DNA of 64,000 nucleotides from Mucidula mucida (taxonomy: Eukaryota > Basidiomycota > Agaricomycetes > Agaricales > Physalacriaceae): positions 186,001-250,000 of the forward strand of contig JADNYV010000005.1 of NCBI GenBank assembly GCA_015501055.1, written 5' to 3'. A program made the position numbers and the translations under genes. The notes under the pieces are model-generated. The model was given only the letters and a program-made list of their open reading frames with translations. It was not told the DNA's origin and ran no database searches. Numbering within the stretch: the stretch's first letter is position 1; each line of letters opens with the position of its first letter. Below are positions 53,484 through 64,000 of this stretch, in pieces.

Positions 53484-55126
53484 ATGTTCCCCTCCCTTCT
53501 AGTGCTGATTATCGTGGCGGTCGCGGTCGCAGGGACCCCTGCTTTTGTGGAGAATGAAGCCTACGCATCAGGCCAACTTGGAGCGGGTCCATTTCAAACA
53601 TATAATTCGTCGGCGTTCAGACCGTAAGTATCCGGTGCTCCTTCCACTACTGCCGTGATTAAGTACTCAAGTTTCCATTAGGGTGCAGTGGAACTACGCG
53701 CAAACGAGCGCGGAGACAACGCCTGGCTTGATATTCATTGCTCCGCTTGGTTCCGATTCTGGTCAAGTTGGGGGCTGCATTTACAATCAGGATGGTACTC
53801 TCGTCTACGATGCAGCCGAGTATGGCATTAGCATGTCTTTTTACAAAGTCACATACAAAGAGGCAGACCATCTCTTGATGTGGACAGGAAACATAGCCCT
53901 TTCTGGGTATGGATACGGACACTACCTCCTTCTCAACACCTCCTACGATGTCGTCGCCAACTTCACCACTACCCTCAGCGACACGCTTGCTGATTTTCAC
54001 GATGGTCAGCTATTCGGTGACACCGCGATGATGACAGTTTATCCCATTCAGGGCATGAACCTTTCTTCGTACGGTGGAGCCTCCGACGGATGGATAATCA
54101 ACTCCGGGTTCCAGCAAGTCAGTGTGGAATCGGGCGAGGAAATCTTCGCTTGGCAAGCTCTTGACCATGTTGATCCCAGCGAGTGCTACGCAGACCCGGG
54201 GACAACAGGTTCTTCCTTCAAAAATCCTTGGGATTTCTTTGTATGTTCGCCGTCTCAAGTTACTCAATATCTTACCGAAATATCCCTAGCACATCAACGC
54301 CGTCAGCAAGGACGATTCAGGGAATTTCCTCATCTCCTCGCGCCATTGCCACACTGTTTACTACATCAATGGTGACTCTGGCGACATCATATGGCGTATG
54401 GGTGGCAAGAACTCGAGTTTTACAATGAGCAACGGTACCGATTTTCAATGGCAACATGACGCGCGTTGGAGAGGCAAGTCGCGCATTTCCTTGTTCGATA
54501 ATGCAGCGACCCACGGGGAAATGGACGCTGAATATTCCCGAGGGCTCCTGCTTGAGTTGGACACCGAATCGATGGTCGTCAATCTGGTTACTGAATACAT
54601 TCCATACAATCGCACGGCCTCCGTGAGCCAGGGAAATGTCCAAATACTCGACAATGACACGGGAGCCGCAGTTATTGGATGGGGGTTCCAGCCTTGGTTC
54701 TCTCAACATACCGGTGATGGGCAAATACAATGGGCCGTACAATTGGTGTCGTCAATGTTCAAGCATGTAGGTCCAGCCTGGCTTCGAGCATTATGTCTAC
54801 TGACATGTTGACATTCAGATCGGGCCTACCTTTTCAATTGGACCGCTACCCCGTCAGCAGCCCCCTCTATCAGCGTTTCTAGCTCTTCTCCAGTCGTCGT
54901 CTACGCTACATGGAATGGCGCCACAGAAATCGCATCGTGGGAGCTGCTTGGAAGTAGCACGTCTTCTCCACAGGATCGTATTTCGCTCTCAGTGGTGCCC
55001 AAAACTGACTTTGAGACGGCCTTGACCTATGATGGAGAAGCAACGTACACCTACTTTCAGGTAGCTGCGTTGAATTCAGCCAACGAGCACATTGGTTACT
55101 CCGACTTTGCGAGGGCCATTTATTAA
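53484..55126 (+). CDS. Secreted arylsulfotransferase-family (Arylsulfotran_2) protein, one-base frame break
   Basis: Starts with a signal peptide (MFPSLLVLIIVAVAVAGTPA) and contains the fungal arylsulfotransferase-family repeat region: GLIFIAPLGSDSGQVGGCIY, YKEADHLLMWTGNIA, HYLLLNTSYDVVANF, FQQVSVESGEEIFAWQALDH, NFLISSRHCHTVYYINGDSG, DIIWRMGGKNSSF and DFQWQHDARW. The His-rich ISSRHCH segment corresponds to the conserved centre of the family. In bacteria such enzymes move sulfate between phenols; the role of fungal members is unknown to me. Introns are 53624-53681, 54241-54289 and 54767-54818. The last junction does not keep frame: one extra base in the AA at 54761-54762 would give a continuous KAYRAYLFNW, so a homopolymer undercall is likely. 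Many N-glycosylation sites fit secretion. Confidence 0.8.
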
Positions 55127-55401
55127 GTAAATTTTAGGTACAGAAGCTAGTCGTTATAAACAAACTGTCATGAGATTTCATACCACATATATTATATTCT
55201 GGCATAGTGTTATCCGACGGTTCCTTGAATGTGACATCCAACTGGGTACTGCATAATGCGCTAATCAGTTCGCATGCACTGTGCATTAACCCAAGATTTA
55301 AAAGGCGCCCGCCGGCGCCCCCGCGATCTGTGCTCAAATGTGCACGTGACCAATCACACTTTTTTGACTCTCCCACTCGAGTCGCGGAGGCGCGGATAGG
55401 T

Positions 55402-56802
55402 ATGAACATCTTGCGACGGCTGGGGCCATGTCGTACTGTGTCGTCGATCCTTCATGCCGGTCCCTCGACTGCCGTGCGACTACCACGATACCACCCGCGT
55501 CTGTATTCGACACAGTTCATTCCGGTGCAGCAGCTACTCCAAACGAAGCGCGGCGAACCAGTACCAACCGAGGGGGCTGACGGTGAACGGCTGGATGACG
55601 ATCCGTTCGAGGAGTATTTGCGGGACCCAGTGACATCCGTCGAAGAAGCCATGGCTGCCGACGAGGGCCAGCCGACGCGGCGTCCCAAGTCGCCTGCGTT
55701 CTACACGGCGCGCGCGCCCTACTACGACACCATCGTCAGCCTGCGCAGTGCCATTGGCCAGGCGCGTGCGACACTGAAGACGTTGAACCTGCTCCCGCTC
55801 CCCGACTTTGCACGCGAAGCCCTGCTGCCCATTGTGCCCTTCTGGAAAGGCATCGAGGAGATGTCCCAGGAAGTCGGCATCAAGCTCAACACGACGCGCT
55901 ACCGGCGCCTCTGTCTCGTGCTCAACGAGCTCAACGAGTGTCTGCGCATTGCCTCCACCGCCGGGTCCACCGAGCTCGCGGACATGCTCGAGAAAATCGT
56001 CGCCATGTTCGAGCGCGGCGACTCGGCCAAGCAGCAGTTCCTGTCCCGCGGCCAACACAAAGTAGCGCCACTCGATGCATTCGGCCGCTCCTACACTATG
56101 GGCCGGCGCAAGACCAGCTCTGCGCGAGTCTGGATGATCCCCACCTCCAAGGGCACTCCGCTCGCACCTTTACCGCCCGCGGAAGACCATGAAGAAGAAG
56201 TGGAATACCCGCCAGAGAACACCCCCGTACAAGAGCCCGTGTCGGATTTCGAGGCCGCGCAAGCTGCGCCAAAGGGCAAGTGGGATCTGGAGCTGCCCCT
56301 TGAGGAGGAAGCATCCGTCGTCGCTTCTCCCAAGGACACCCCCGACCTGCTCCCGGTCAAGCCCATCGACGTGCCCATTACGACTATCCTCGTCAACAAC
56401 CTCCCGCTCTCCCAGTACTTTCCCAATCTCAGCGATCGCGAGCGCGTCGTATACCCGCTCAAAGTCGCTCGCGTCATGGGACGCTTCAATATCTTTACTA
56501 TTGCCCGTGGTGGCGGTACAACCGGCCAGACAGGTGCCATAGCACATGCCATCGCAAAAGGCCTCATTGCTCACGACGAAAACTTGTACAAGGCTCTCCA
56601 CAAAGGTGTGCATATCTACCTTGTCCTTTCTCCAACTAATCATTGTTTCTTTCCTAGCGAACCTCATCAAACGTGATCCTCGTATGGTGGAACGTAAAAA
56701 GACCGGTCTCGCCAAAGCCAGGAAGAGGGTACGTCCTTGCCGCATCGCCACACTCTCTTCATTCTCAATATTCTCTTTCAGTATACCTGGGTCAAACGAT
56801 AG
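55402..56802 (+). CDS. MRPS9: Mitochondrial small-subunit ribosomal protein uS9m (Mrps9)
   Basis: Introns 56606-56657 and 56729-56781 give 431 residues. The first 30 residues are Arg/Ser-rich without acids, a mitochondrial targeting sequence. A fungal-specific N-terminal half follows. The uS9 domain then shows YTMGRRKTSSARVW, NNLPLSQYFPNL, FNIFTIARGGGTTGQTGAIA, HAIAKGL and RDPRMVERKKTGLAKARKR, ending YTWVKR, the C-terminal tail that reaches the P-site tRNA. The domain is split by an acidic, Pro-rich insert (HEEEVEYPPENTPVQEP). It converges with Bre1, 105 bases between stops. Confidence 0.9.
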
Positions 56803-56908
56803 TTGGTCGAGTAGTTTATGTTCCTTATTTAAGAATAATACAGGGCGATTATCTAGTAGTGTCATGCCGACCACCATACATAAAATAAAGGGAATAAAAG
56901 TACAAAAG

Positions 56909-59900
56909 TCATTGAAAGTACATCTGCATCACATCGCCTTGTGAGAACGCCAAATTACACGACGGACACTTTCTCTGCCGTGTTGATATCCGCGCGTCGA
57001 TGCACTCCTTGCAAAAGGCTACGAAAAGACGCGTCAATGGCTAGCATCAGAAGCCGAAGACGAAACGTACTGTGTAGACATTTACTCAAAATGATACTCC
57101 TCACGGACTGCTTGCAAGTCGAGCATTTCAGCACCGCAAGCGTCTCATCAAGCTGCATCTGCAGATCGGACTGCTTCACGGGCTTGCTGGCACTGGCTAC
57201 CGCCACTTTGAGTTTCGCATCGAGTCGTTCAGCCTCCTGACGACTTTCCCTGATAGCCTCTCTGGCCTTGACCATGTTGACTTTTTCGGCTTGAACCTCT
57301 CCTGCCAACCTGGTGATCTCAGATTCGAGCTGGCTCAAAGGGTTAGACGCATCAAATAGATATCGAGGCGAACATGCTCACGTGTTTTTTTGATTTCATC
57401 TCTGCTTCCAACGTGTTCTTGTCCTTGAGCAAGTCGTTGTCCGATTCTTGAAGACGCTTCTGAGCAAGCGAAATGGCAGTCTGGAACTGCGAATTCTCTG
57501 CTTCCAGATAGCTCTAACCTCTCACTTTCAGTATTGAGAGAAAACAAGAAAGCTCGTGCACGTACAACTTGCTGTCGCAGATTCTTCTCCGCTTCACGAA
57601 GACGCTCCATGACCTTGTCCTGTTTCTCTAGAACTCTCTGCAGATTCTTGCGTTCCGACTCGATAGCCTCCTTCTCGCGCATCGCTTGATAGTATTTGTT
57701 ATCTGATTTAGCACGCTGTCGCGAATTCAGAAAAAATCACAACGTCAAAAAGTCTGCTCACTTCTACAACACTCTTCGAGACTCGTTCTTCCAGACCGGC
57801 AAGATCATACACTTTGGTCTTGAGCTGTCTATCCAAGGATTCCCATGCCGCGGATAGTTTGTCAAGCTCGGAATATAGAGATGATTCTGCCTGTAAAAAG
57901 TCAGAGGGTGAATGGAAGGGCATGCAGATGATAGGACCTCAGCCCGCTGTGACTCTTCCAATCGTAACCGGCGAAGCTCCTCCTCCTTTCTTTGCAGTTC
58001 CTCAGTCAAGGCGGCCGACTCGGCCGACATGGAAGTAGCGCCATAGATCTGCCTGTACTTGGCAAGTTCTGCTTCAGCTTGAGCTAATCGCTCTAGAGTC
58101 TTCCTATGCTCCTCAACTGGATCCCCATCATCCATGGCTAATCGGCACGCTGCAAGTTGTTCGTTCGCAACACTTGATGATATGAGGAAAATTGAACATA
58201 TTCAGCGACACACTGCTCACGTCAACTTTTCCTGTAGGTCATCCACAAAGGTTACATCATGGGGTTCAACCAGGAATTTCATAATCTCTTCGTTCCCGGC
58301 GCGCGCGGCCAGCTGGGCCTTACAATGGCGTAGCTGAGTCTGCAACACTGATATCATTTCCTGTCAAGTCGTTCAAGTAATGGTAGATAAGAGAATTGAT
58401 CACACATACTGCACGACTCTCGGCCAAGGCTTTGAATTCTTGTGTCGAAGTCATTTTCCCGGCGTCCTTTTGCTTCCGCTCGTGTAATTCAGCCAATTGT
58501 TGATCTCTAATCTCGCGCAGACGAGCAATATCGGTGTCCCTGCGAGACAAAGCAGCCTTCATATCTTGAATTTGCTGAGCATGCTCTTGCTATACGCAGT
58601 GTAAGTGGATATGTAACTTTCGCCAAAAGTAACGCACAGGAATTTTTTCCTCCAACGCTATACGCGCCTGAACAGCTTGATAAGCAGTTTCCTGCGCCTG
58701 TGTCACTTTCGCCTCCATCTCGAGCAAATTATGTGTAAGATGCGAAATCTTCTCCAGTACATATTTATACTGCGGATGTTCATTTATGACCTGGAGCGGT
58801 GGGTGGGAAATCTAAGTCCAAATTTAGAAGTGGTCATTTTGAGGGGAGCCATGGCGCGCACTTGCGTATTCAAATCCGCTATCGTGACTTGCAGTCGCGC
58901 AATTTCCTCTGAGGTTTTGTCAAGTTCAGCTCCTCTGCTGATGGCCAACGATTTCCAGTCGCGCTGATAGTCATTACCATTGGGCATCGCGTTCCCATGC
59001 TACAATGAAATTAGGAATGAAAGTATTATAGTTTAGAATCGAAATACCAATTAACCAGACCACTCACTGCAGGAGGGGACGGATTCCGTGATGGGCCTTG
59101 AGGCTCTGATGCTCCAACTCCATTTTCCACCGCTGGGCGTCTTTCCATCGTACGAACTGATTGAGAATGAATGCGCTCGATACGATTCTCGGCGTTGACA
59201 AGTTTGCTGTGATAGCTATCCTTGAGCGCTTGGGATTCCTGTAATTGGGTGGCCAAACTGTCAACCCTGGAGCGGAGAGAAGCACACTACTTACGAGTTA
59301 GCTCCGACTACCAACGAGGATAAGCATCATCTCACCTCGGTTTGAATGGATTGATAATTGATGTACGAGGGATCTTCAAGCTTCGCGTAGTGACTTGGGG
59401 AGAGTTGAAAAAAGCGGGATACAAGAGCCTGGGTCGCATTGGTGCGCCCCTCGAGCATGTGCTTGACCTCGTCGGGGGTATTCTCCCGAACGCAGGACGA
59501 GATGTTGAAGGCTTCTAGAGGATTTGTAAGCTCGATACAATTGTGGCGAGGTCTGGCGGCGCACCTTGTACGCGTTCGCTGGGTGAGGGCATATCCTCCG
59601 GCTTTGCAAGTGTCTGTACAGTCACAAGGATCTGCGCCCATAAATGGGACACTCCAGGTCAACAATGCGAAAGACATACCTGAGCCCAACAAGCAGAGAT
59701 AGCGGCGAGACCGGCCTCGCACTGACTCCTCCTCCACTCCAATTCCTGTATCTGAGCCTGACTGCGGTCTAGCTCCCGCGAATAATGCTTCATCTTGCGA
59801 TAAATGGCCTCCTTGCGGAACAGCTAGAGCAAGAAAAAAAAGTGAGCTAAAAGAAAGAGCGATGGTCGTCAACTCGCCTCCAAGTTGTCATCCTCTACTT

Positions 59901-60009
59901 CGTCTTTATCCCTGCCGTTGACAACGGGGCTCCCGTTAACGTCTGAGAGGATACGCTTCTTGTTCACGGACTGGGCATCTTCGTCGTGTGAACGCTTTTT
60001 CGACGCCAT
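56909..60009 (-). CDS. BRE1: E3 ubiquitin ligase Bre1 (histone H2B monoubiquitination)
   Basis: Bre1 with Rad6 ubiquitinates histone H2B, promoting H3K4 and H3K79 methylation. It starts [19 protein letters not shown], a nuclear localisation-like region. An N-terminal Rad6-binding part follows ([36 protein letters not shown]), then several hundred residues of coiled coil ([13 protein letters not shown] helices, [64 protein letters not shown]). The C-terminal RING is [20 protein letters not shown] with a 50-base intron, then [20 protein letters not shown] and [10 protein letters not shown], ending MYFQ, the conserved end of the family. All eight zinc ligands are visible. The start is about 110 bases from that of the divergent SLU7 gene. 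Confidence 0.92.
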
Positions 60010-60119
60010 GGAAGGAGAAGGGAAAGCCAGCACAAGTTCCAACTCCGGCGGGCGGCAGATGAATTTGTGCAGGGGTTGCTTCTCGGCTTGTCGGCAACAA
60101 CAGCTCACTCTTGACCTTG

Positions 60120-61993
60120 ATGGCTTCCTCTTCAAGTAAGATTTCTCATTGCTCATGTCGCCATTTAATCCCAATCTTTAGCTGTCGGAAAGCTTTCTCG
60201 AGAAGAATTTCGTCGCCAAAAGGACTTGGATGCTGCACGTAAAGCCGGTACCGCTCCCGCCGCATTGGACGAGGATGGCAAGCCCATAAATCCCCACATT
60301 CCCCGTGCGTCGTCCGCATCTCCACAGTTATCCATATAACAAAGCACCTTTAGAATACATCTCGCAAGTGCCCTGGTACCTAGACACAGGCGCTCCGACG
60401 CTCAAACATCAACGCCGACAAGACGATGGCCCAGAAACTACGAGCATTGACACCTGGTACAATCGTGGTGCCAAAGCCGGTCCTGCTGCCAAGAAATATC
60501 GAAAGGGCGCTTGCGAGAACTGCGGTGCAATGACCCACAAGAAGCAAGACTGTCTCGAGCGACCGCGCAAGAAGGGTGCCAAGTTTACCAACAAGGATAT
60601 CCAAGCCGACGAACTCATACAGGACGTCGCAATGGGATACGCCGCCAAGCGTGATCGATGGAATGGCTATGATGTCGCGGACCATACTCAGGTGTACGAA
60701 GAATATGCAGCCATTGAAGCAGCACGGCAGAAGAAACGAGAAGAGGAGATTGACAATCAGACTACGACGGATCTCGCGGCTGTGCGCAAGGTCGCTAAAG
60801 CGGGCAAAAAGGACGTTGATCCAGATTTTGGCTCGAGCGACGAAGAGGACGACGACGAAGACAAATATGCTGATGCTGCCGACGCTGTAGGCCAGAAGCT
60901 TGACGCCAAAACTCGGATTACAGTCCGGAATTTGCGTATCCGTGAGGATACAGCCAAGTATCTCGTCAATCTGGATCCATCTAGCGCATATTATGATCCC
61001 AAAACGCGTTCTATGCGAGACGCGCCGAATCAAGACATTCCTGCAGAAGATGTGCGTCTTGATAATATATGCTTTTCTCTCTTATTGACACTCTCAGGCC
61101 AAATTCGCAGGAGACAACTTTCTTCGTTATTCTGGTGACGCTCCAGATGTTCAGCAACTGCAGTTGTTCGCATGGCAGGCTGCTGCTAGAGGTAACGATG
61201 TGCATCTGAACGCAAACCCTACACAGGGTGAACTGCTTCACACTGAATTCAAGAAACGCAAGGAGGAACTCAAGGATAGCTCAAAAGTCAGCATCCTTGC
61301 TAAGTATGGGGGCGAGGAATACTTGGAGACAGCGCCAGCGGAGCTTCGGCAAGGACAGACGGAGAACTATGTGGAGTATTCACGAACGGGTCAGGTCATT
61401 AAAGGACGGGAGCGCGTCAAGGTACGGTCAAAGTATCCAGAAGATGGTATTTGTGTTGTATTGTCTGCTGGACAAATACTTATTTACATCTCTAGTCATG
61501 GTCAACAACCACACAGCGGTATGGGGGTCATGGTACGATGCTGGGACTAGTACATGGGGCTACGCGTGTTGTCACTCGATCATCCATGTATCGTATTGTT
61601 CTGGCAAAGCCGGGATAGACGCAGCGCAGGCGTCGACTGCGCAAGCATTGCTTGCCTCAACCGCGGAACCACCAGAGGAGGAAACACCGAAAAAGGTGGA
61701 GCAGAATTATTCAAAGCAGCGGGTCGGGGAGGGCGAGGTGCAATTGGATAAAGAACGGCTGGAGGATGCGTTGAGACAAGAGAGGAAGAGGAAGAAGGGG
61801 GACTATGATGATGAGAGGTCGGGCAAAAAGAGCAAGTCGGGCGGTGGGAGTCATGATGTTACTGAAGAAGAGCTTGGTACGTGGATTTGATTCCCAGCGG
61901 AATTACTACTGACATGTTGCAGAGGCGTACAGGATGACAAGACGGATGACGGATGATCCTATGGCCAATTATGTAGATGATGAGGATGTTTAG
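60120..61993 (+). CDS. SLU7: Pre-mRNA splicing factor Slu7
   Basis: Slu7 acts in the second step of splicing, choosing the 3' splice site. Introns 60136-60181, 60305-60353, 61052-61097, 61447-61495 and 61877-61922 give 545 residues. The N-terminus reads [20 protein letters not shown], then [17 protein letters not shown], the diagnostic Slu7 motif. The zinc knuckle [20 protein letters not shown] is complete (CCHC). The middle has [58 protein letters not shown] and YDPKTRSMR. The C-terminal half has [42 protein letters not shown] and [19 protein letters not shown]. The first exon encodes only five full codons, which is why a plain open-frame search misses the start. The SelO start codon follows about 36 bases after the stop. 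Confidence 0.95.
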
Positions 61994-62029
61994 TAGGCAA
62001 TCGAGGAGTCGCGTATTACCGACTTATTG

Positions 62030-63619
62030 ATGTATGACGTCACGAGGATGCGCTCCTCTCTTCGTACCATGGCTAGCAAAATTTGTGCGCTGCGACTGAT
62101 ACCACCCGATGGGCGACTCTTGCCAGATCCTGTGTGTCTGCGGACCAAAGAGGACTTTGCACCTTCCTCTCAGCGACGGTCGCGACTGATGGGAGGGTCG
62201 GTGCACTACTCGCATGTGCGACCGCTGGTGGCATCGTTTCCTTATGCGATTGATTTTCCTGAAGAAATGCAAGACAAGGCTGGCTACATTGAAACGTGGC
62301 TCAGTCAACGGGAGCCTACCATACGACGAGGTGCATTGCTTGTACCGGAGAAGGAGCCTTACAAGCGCGTTCTACTTGCGACGAGTTCCAGTGCACTGCC
62401 GTCGCTGGATATCGACGATGAAGCGGTTCAAGTGCTGGGCGGCGCTGCGACGTTGGCCGAGTTTGAGCCATACGCGGCCCGATATTCGGGACATCAGTTT
62501 GGTGTATGGGCGGGCCAGCTGGGGGACGGGCGGGCAATCACGGTCATGCGGACGGAAGAGGGAGAAGTGCAGCTCAAAGGAGCGGGCAGGACGCCGTATA
62601 GTCGAAGTGCAGATGGGCTGGCCGTGACGCGATCATCAGTGCGCGAATTTCTGTGCTCAGAGTTGATGAATGCTCTGGGTATCCCAACGACGCGTGCGTT
62701 GAGCATTGTTGGTGTTCCAGACGTGACTGTGCTTCGGGAACGAATTGAACGGGCCTGTGTCGTCGCACGCGTAGCTCCGAGTTTCTTGAGGATAGGCAGC
62801 TTCCAAGCCCAGACTGATGTCGATGGTCTTCGTCGCGTCGCCGAGGTATCCGCAGAGCTCCTGGGCATCGACATCAAGGCACCTGACTGGGAATCTCAAC
62901 TTGTACTTGAATGCGCGGCGAGAAACGCGAGAATGGTGGCAGGCTGGCAGGTTTGGGGTTTTATGCACGGAGTGATTAATACCGATAATGTCTCGATTCT
63001 TGGGCTCACCATCGACTATGGCCCATTCGCGATAATGGACGTATACGATCCTCTTCATATCTGCAACCACTCGGACGACGGCGGAAGGTATGCGTATCGC
63101 AGTCAGCCCGCCAACATCCTCTATGCTCTTCAAGCCCTCCTCACCTCACTCTCCCCCCTCATCCCTTCTCCTCCAGACCTCGACTCTCACTTTAACTCCA
63201 TCTACAATGAAGAGTATGACCGCCTCATGTCCCTCCGTCTGGGTATGAAGGATGGCGCACTCGGCAGTGGGCTCCTCCTTATCATGCAAGACCAGGCGCT
63301 CGACTTTCACACCACCTTTTACCGCCTCGCTCATGACGCCGATGCCCTCGTCGCGGAGGTCGGGGCTCTCAAGGAGTGGGTTGCCAAGTGGAGAAAGGAG
63401 GGGGTCGACTATGATGCCATGAAGAGGGTCAATCCCAAGTTTGTTCTGAGGCAGTGGGTTCTTGAGCAAGTCATCAAAGACGTCGAAGAGGGCAATACGG
63501 AGATGCTCGCACAGGTACTTGCAATGTCGCAGGACCCATGTAGGGACTGGGGTGATACTGCGTTGTGCGGCATTGGTGACCAGTCCATGTTGGGTTTTCA
63601 ATGTAGTTGCTCTAGTTAG
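62030..63619 (+). CDS. FMP40: Protein adenylyltransferase SelO (selenoprotein O homologue, mitochondrial)
   Basis: SelO is a pseudokinase-fold enzyme that transfers AMP to protein Ser/Thr/Tyr residues in mitochondria and protects against oxidative stress. An intronless frame of about 529 residues. Motifs: YSGHQFGVWAGQLGDGRA, QLKGAGRTPYSRSADG, RSSVREFLCSELMNALGIPT, HGVINTDNVSILGLTIDYGP with the catalytic Asn/Asp pair, and MDVYDPLHICNHSDDGGRY. The C-terminus is LGFQCSCSS; animal SelO has selenocysteine where this protein has Cys in the terminal C-S-S, so it is a Cys form and needs no UGA recoding. A start at 62048 or 62069 is also possible. The N-terminus has the basic, acid-poor character of a targeting sequence. 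The tandem gap to SLU7 is very short. Confidence 0.92.
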   Translation: MYDVTRMRSSLRTMASKICALRLIPPDGRLLPDPVCLRTKEDFAPSSQRRSRLMGGSVHYSHVRPLVASFPYAIDFPEEMQDKAGYIETWLSQREPTIRRGALLVPEKEPYKRVLLATSSSALPSLDIDDEAVQVLGGAATLAEFEPYAARYSGHQFGVWAGQLGDGRAITVMRTEEGEVQLKGAGRTPYSRSADGLAVTRSSVREFLCSELMNALGIPTTRALSIVGVPDVTVLRERIERACVVARVAPSFLRIGSFQAQTDVDGLRRVAEVSAELLGIDIKAPDWESQLVLECAARNARMVAGWQVWGFMHGVINTDNVSILGLTIDYGPFAIMDVYDPLHICNHSDDGGRYAYRSQPANILYALQALLTSLSPLIPSPPDLDSHFNSIYNEEYDRLMSLRLGMKDGALGSGLLLIMQDQALDFHTTFYRLAHDADALVAEVGALKEWVAKWRKEGVDYDAMKRVNPKFVLRQWVLEQVIKDVEEGNTEMLAQVLAMSQDPCRDWGDTALCGIGDQSMLGFQCSCSS

Positions 63620-63880
63620 ATTTAACATAGCATGACATTCCCCGTCGAGAACACAAGCGCTTAAGCTCAAAAGAGACGCATCTCTGCCACCGTGGCCTCA
63701 GCTTCCTCCTGTCATTTCTGCACGCGTTCGTTTCGCTTGACGCGTCAGACACACTTGACGCTCTCCCGATGCATATTGCACTTGTAAATGTCACCTGCTC
63801 GCATTTCCATTCAAAGAACATTACGTAAACAGATATCAATCGTGCCTGATACATTTCTGCTTTTGTCTGCTACGTACAAT
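63620..63880. other. Intergenic region
   Basis: About 260 bases between SelO and the next start codon. An open frame on the minus strand here has no support. Confidence 0.4.
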
Positions 63881-64000
63881 ATGCCCAAAATCATCATACC
63901 ACGTCGCGCTCCCCGTCCAGATTCAGATTTCGAAGAGGACCTCCCACCACAGAATAATGCCAGTGATCGAGAGCTCGTTGACGTAGATGGCCAGAACGAT
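63881..64000 (+). CDS. Start of a further gene, cut by the window end
   Basis: An ATG at 63881 opens 40 codons with no stop to the window edge: a basic start (MPKIIIPRRAPRPDSDFEED) and then an acidic, polar stretch (DRELVDVDGQND). Codon content is coding-like. Too little is visible to name it; the composition suits the disordered N-terminus of a nuclear protein. Confidence 0.5.
   Translation, partial: MPKIIIPRRAPRPDSDFEEDLPPQNNASDRELVDVDGQND

Overview
The window is nuclear DNA of a filamentous basidiomycete, most likely an Agaricomycete. Genes are densely packed on both strands. Nearly every gene is cut by many very short introns of about 45-58 bases with GT..AG ends, and the best-conserved proteins (Gcn5, Esa1, Dbp7, Slu7, Chd1, Pbs2-type MAPKK, hormone-sensitive-lipase-like hydrolase, arylsulfotransferase-family protein) look like mushroom-forming-fungus homologues. 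There are no bacterial-style operons, CRISPR arrays or intact mobile elements. Where exon sums were worked out they gave clean multiples of three for GH45, Dbp7, the C2 protein, Esa1, two hypothetical proteins, Bsd2, Tfb4, the PHOSPHO-type phosphatase, mRpS9 and Slu7. Other intron positions are approximate.

Layout. 1-5.0 kb: Gcn5 acetyltransferase (minus, runs off the left edge), a secreted GH45/expansin-like protein (plus) and a membrane-anchored ER cyclophilin (minus). 5.0-13.5 kb: Dbp7 RNA helicase, a C2-domain protein, a Pbs2-type MAPKK (minus) and the Esa1 acetyltransferase (plus), the last two sharing a promoter of about 110 bases. 13.5-21.1 kb: a small membrane protein and a CSL/LAG-1 transcription factor (both minus), then a tentative small gene and a basidiomycete-type hypothetical protein (plus). 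21.1-26.7 kb: a 5.6-kb gene-poor, degenerate stretch. 26.7-34.9 kb: Bsd2/Ndfip-type Rsp5 adaptor, an ornithine-cyclodeaminase-family enzyme and the Chd1 remodeller. 35.7-48.6 kb: TFIIH Tfb4, taspase 1, an HSL-type lipase, Golgi CASP, TFIIH Tfb1 and a PHOSPHO-type phosphatase. 48.7-64 kb: Yak1 kinase, an arylsulfotransferase-family protein with a decayed partial copy upstream, mitochondrial uS9m, Bre1, Slu7, SelO and the start of one more gene.

Much of the window is chromatin and RNA polymerase II machinery: Gcn5 (SAGA), Esa1 (NuA4), Chd1, Bre1, two TFIIH subunits, CSL and the splicing factor Slu7. These are housekeeping genes and nothing in the sequence shows that they are co-regulated, but several sit as tight divergent pairs (Pbs2/Esa1, Bsd2/OCD, taspase/lipase, Tfb1/phosphatase, Bre1/Slu7) that must share short promoters.

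The observations most worth a second look are: a PCAF_N-like cysteine/histidine-rich N-terminal extension on Gcn5; single-base deficits at homopolymers or base doublets in three conserved genes, which look like sequencing undercalls; three GC-AG introns; a hormone-sensitive-lipase homologue with a large insert between its catalytic Ser and Asp; and a decayed duplicate of the arylsulfotransferase first exon. I found no clear previously undescribed multi-gene system.
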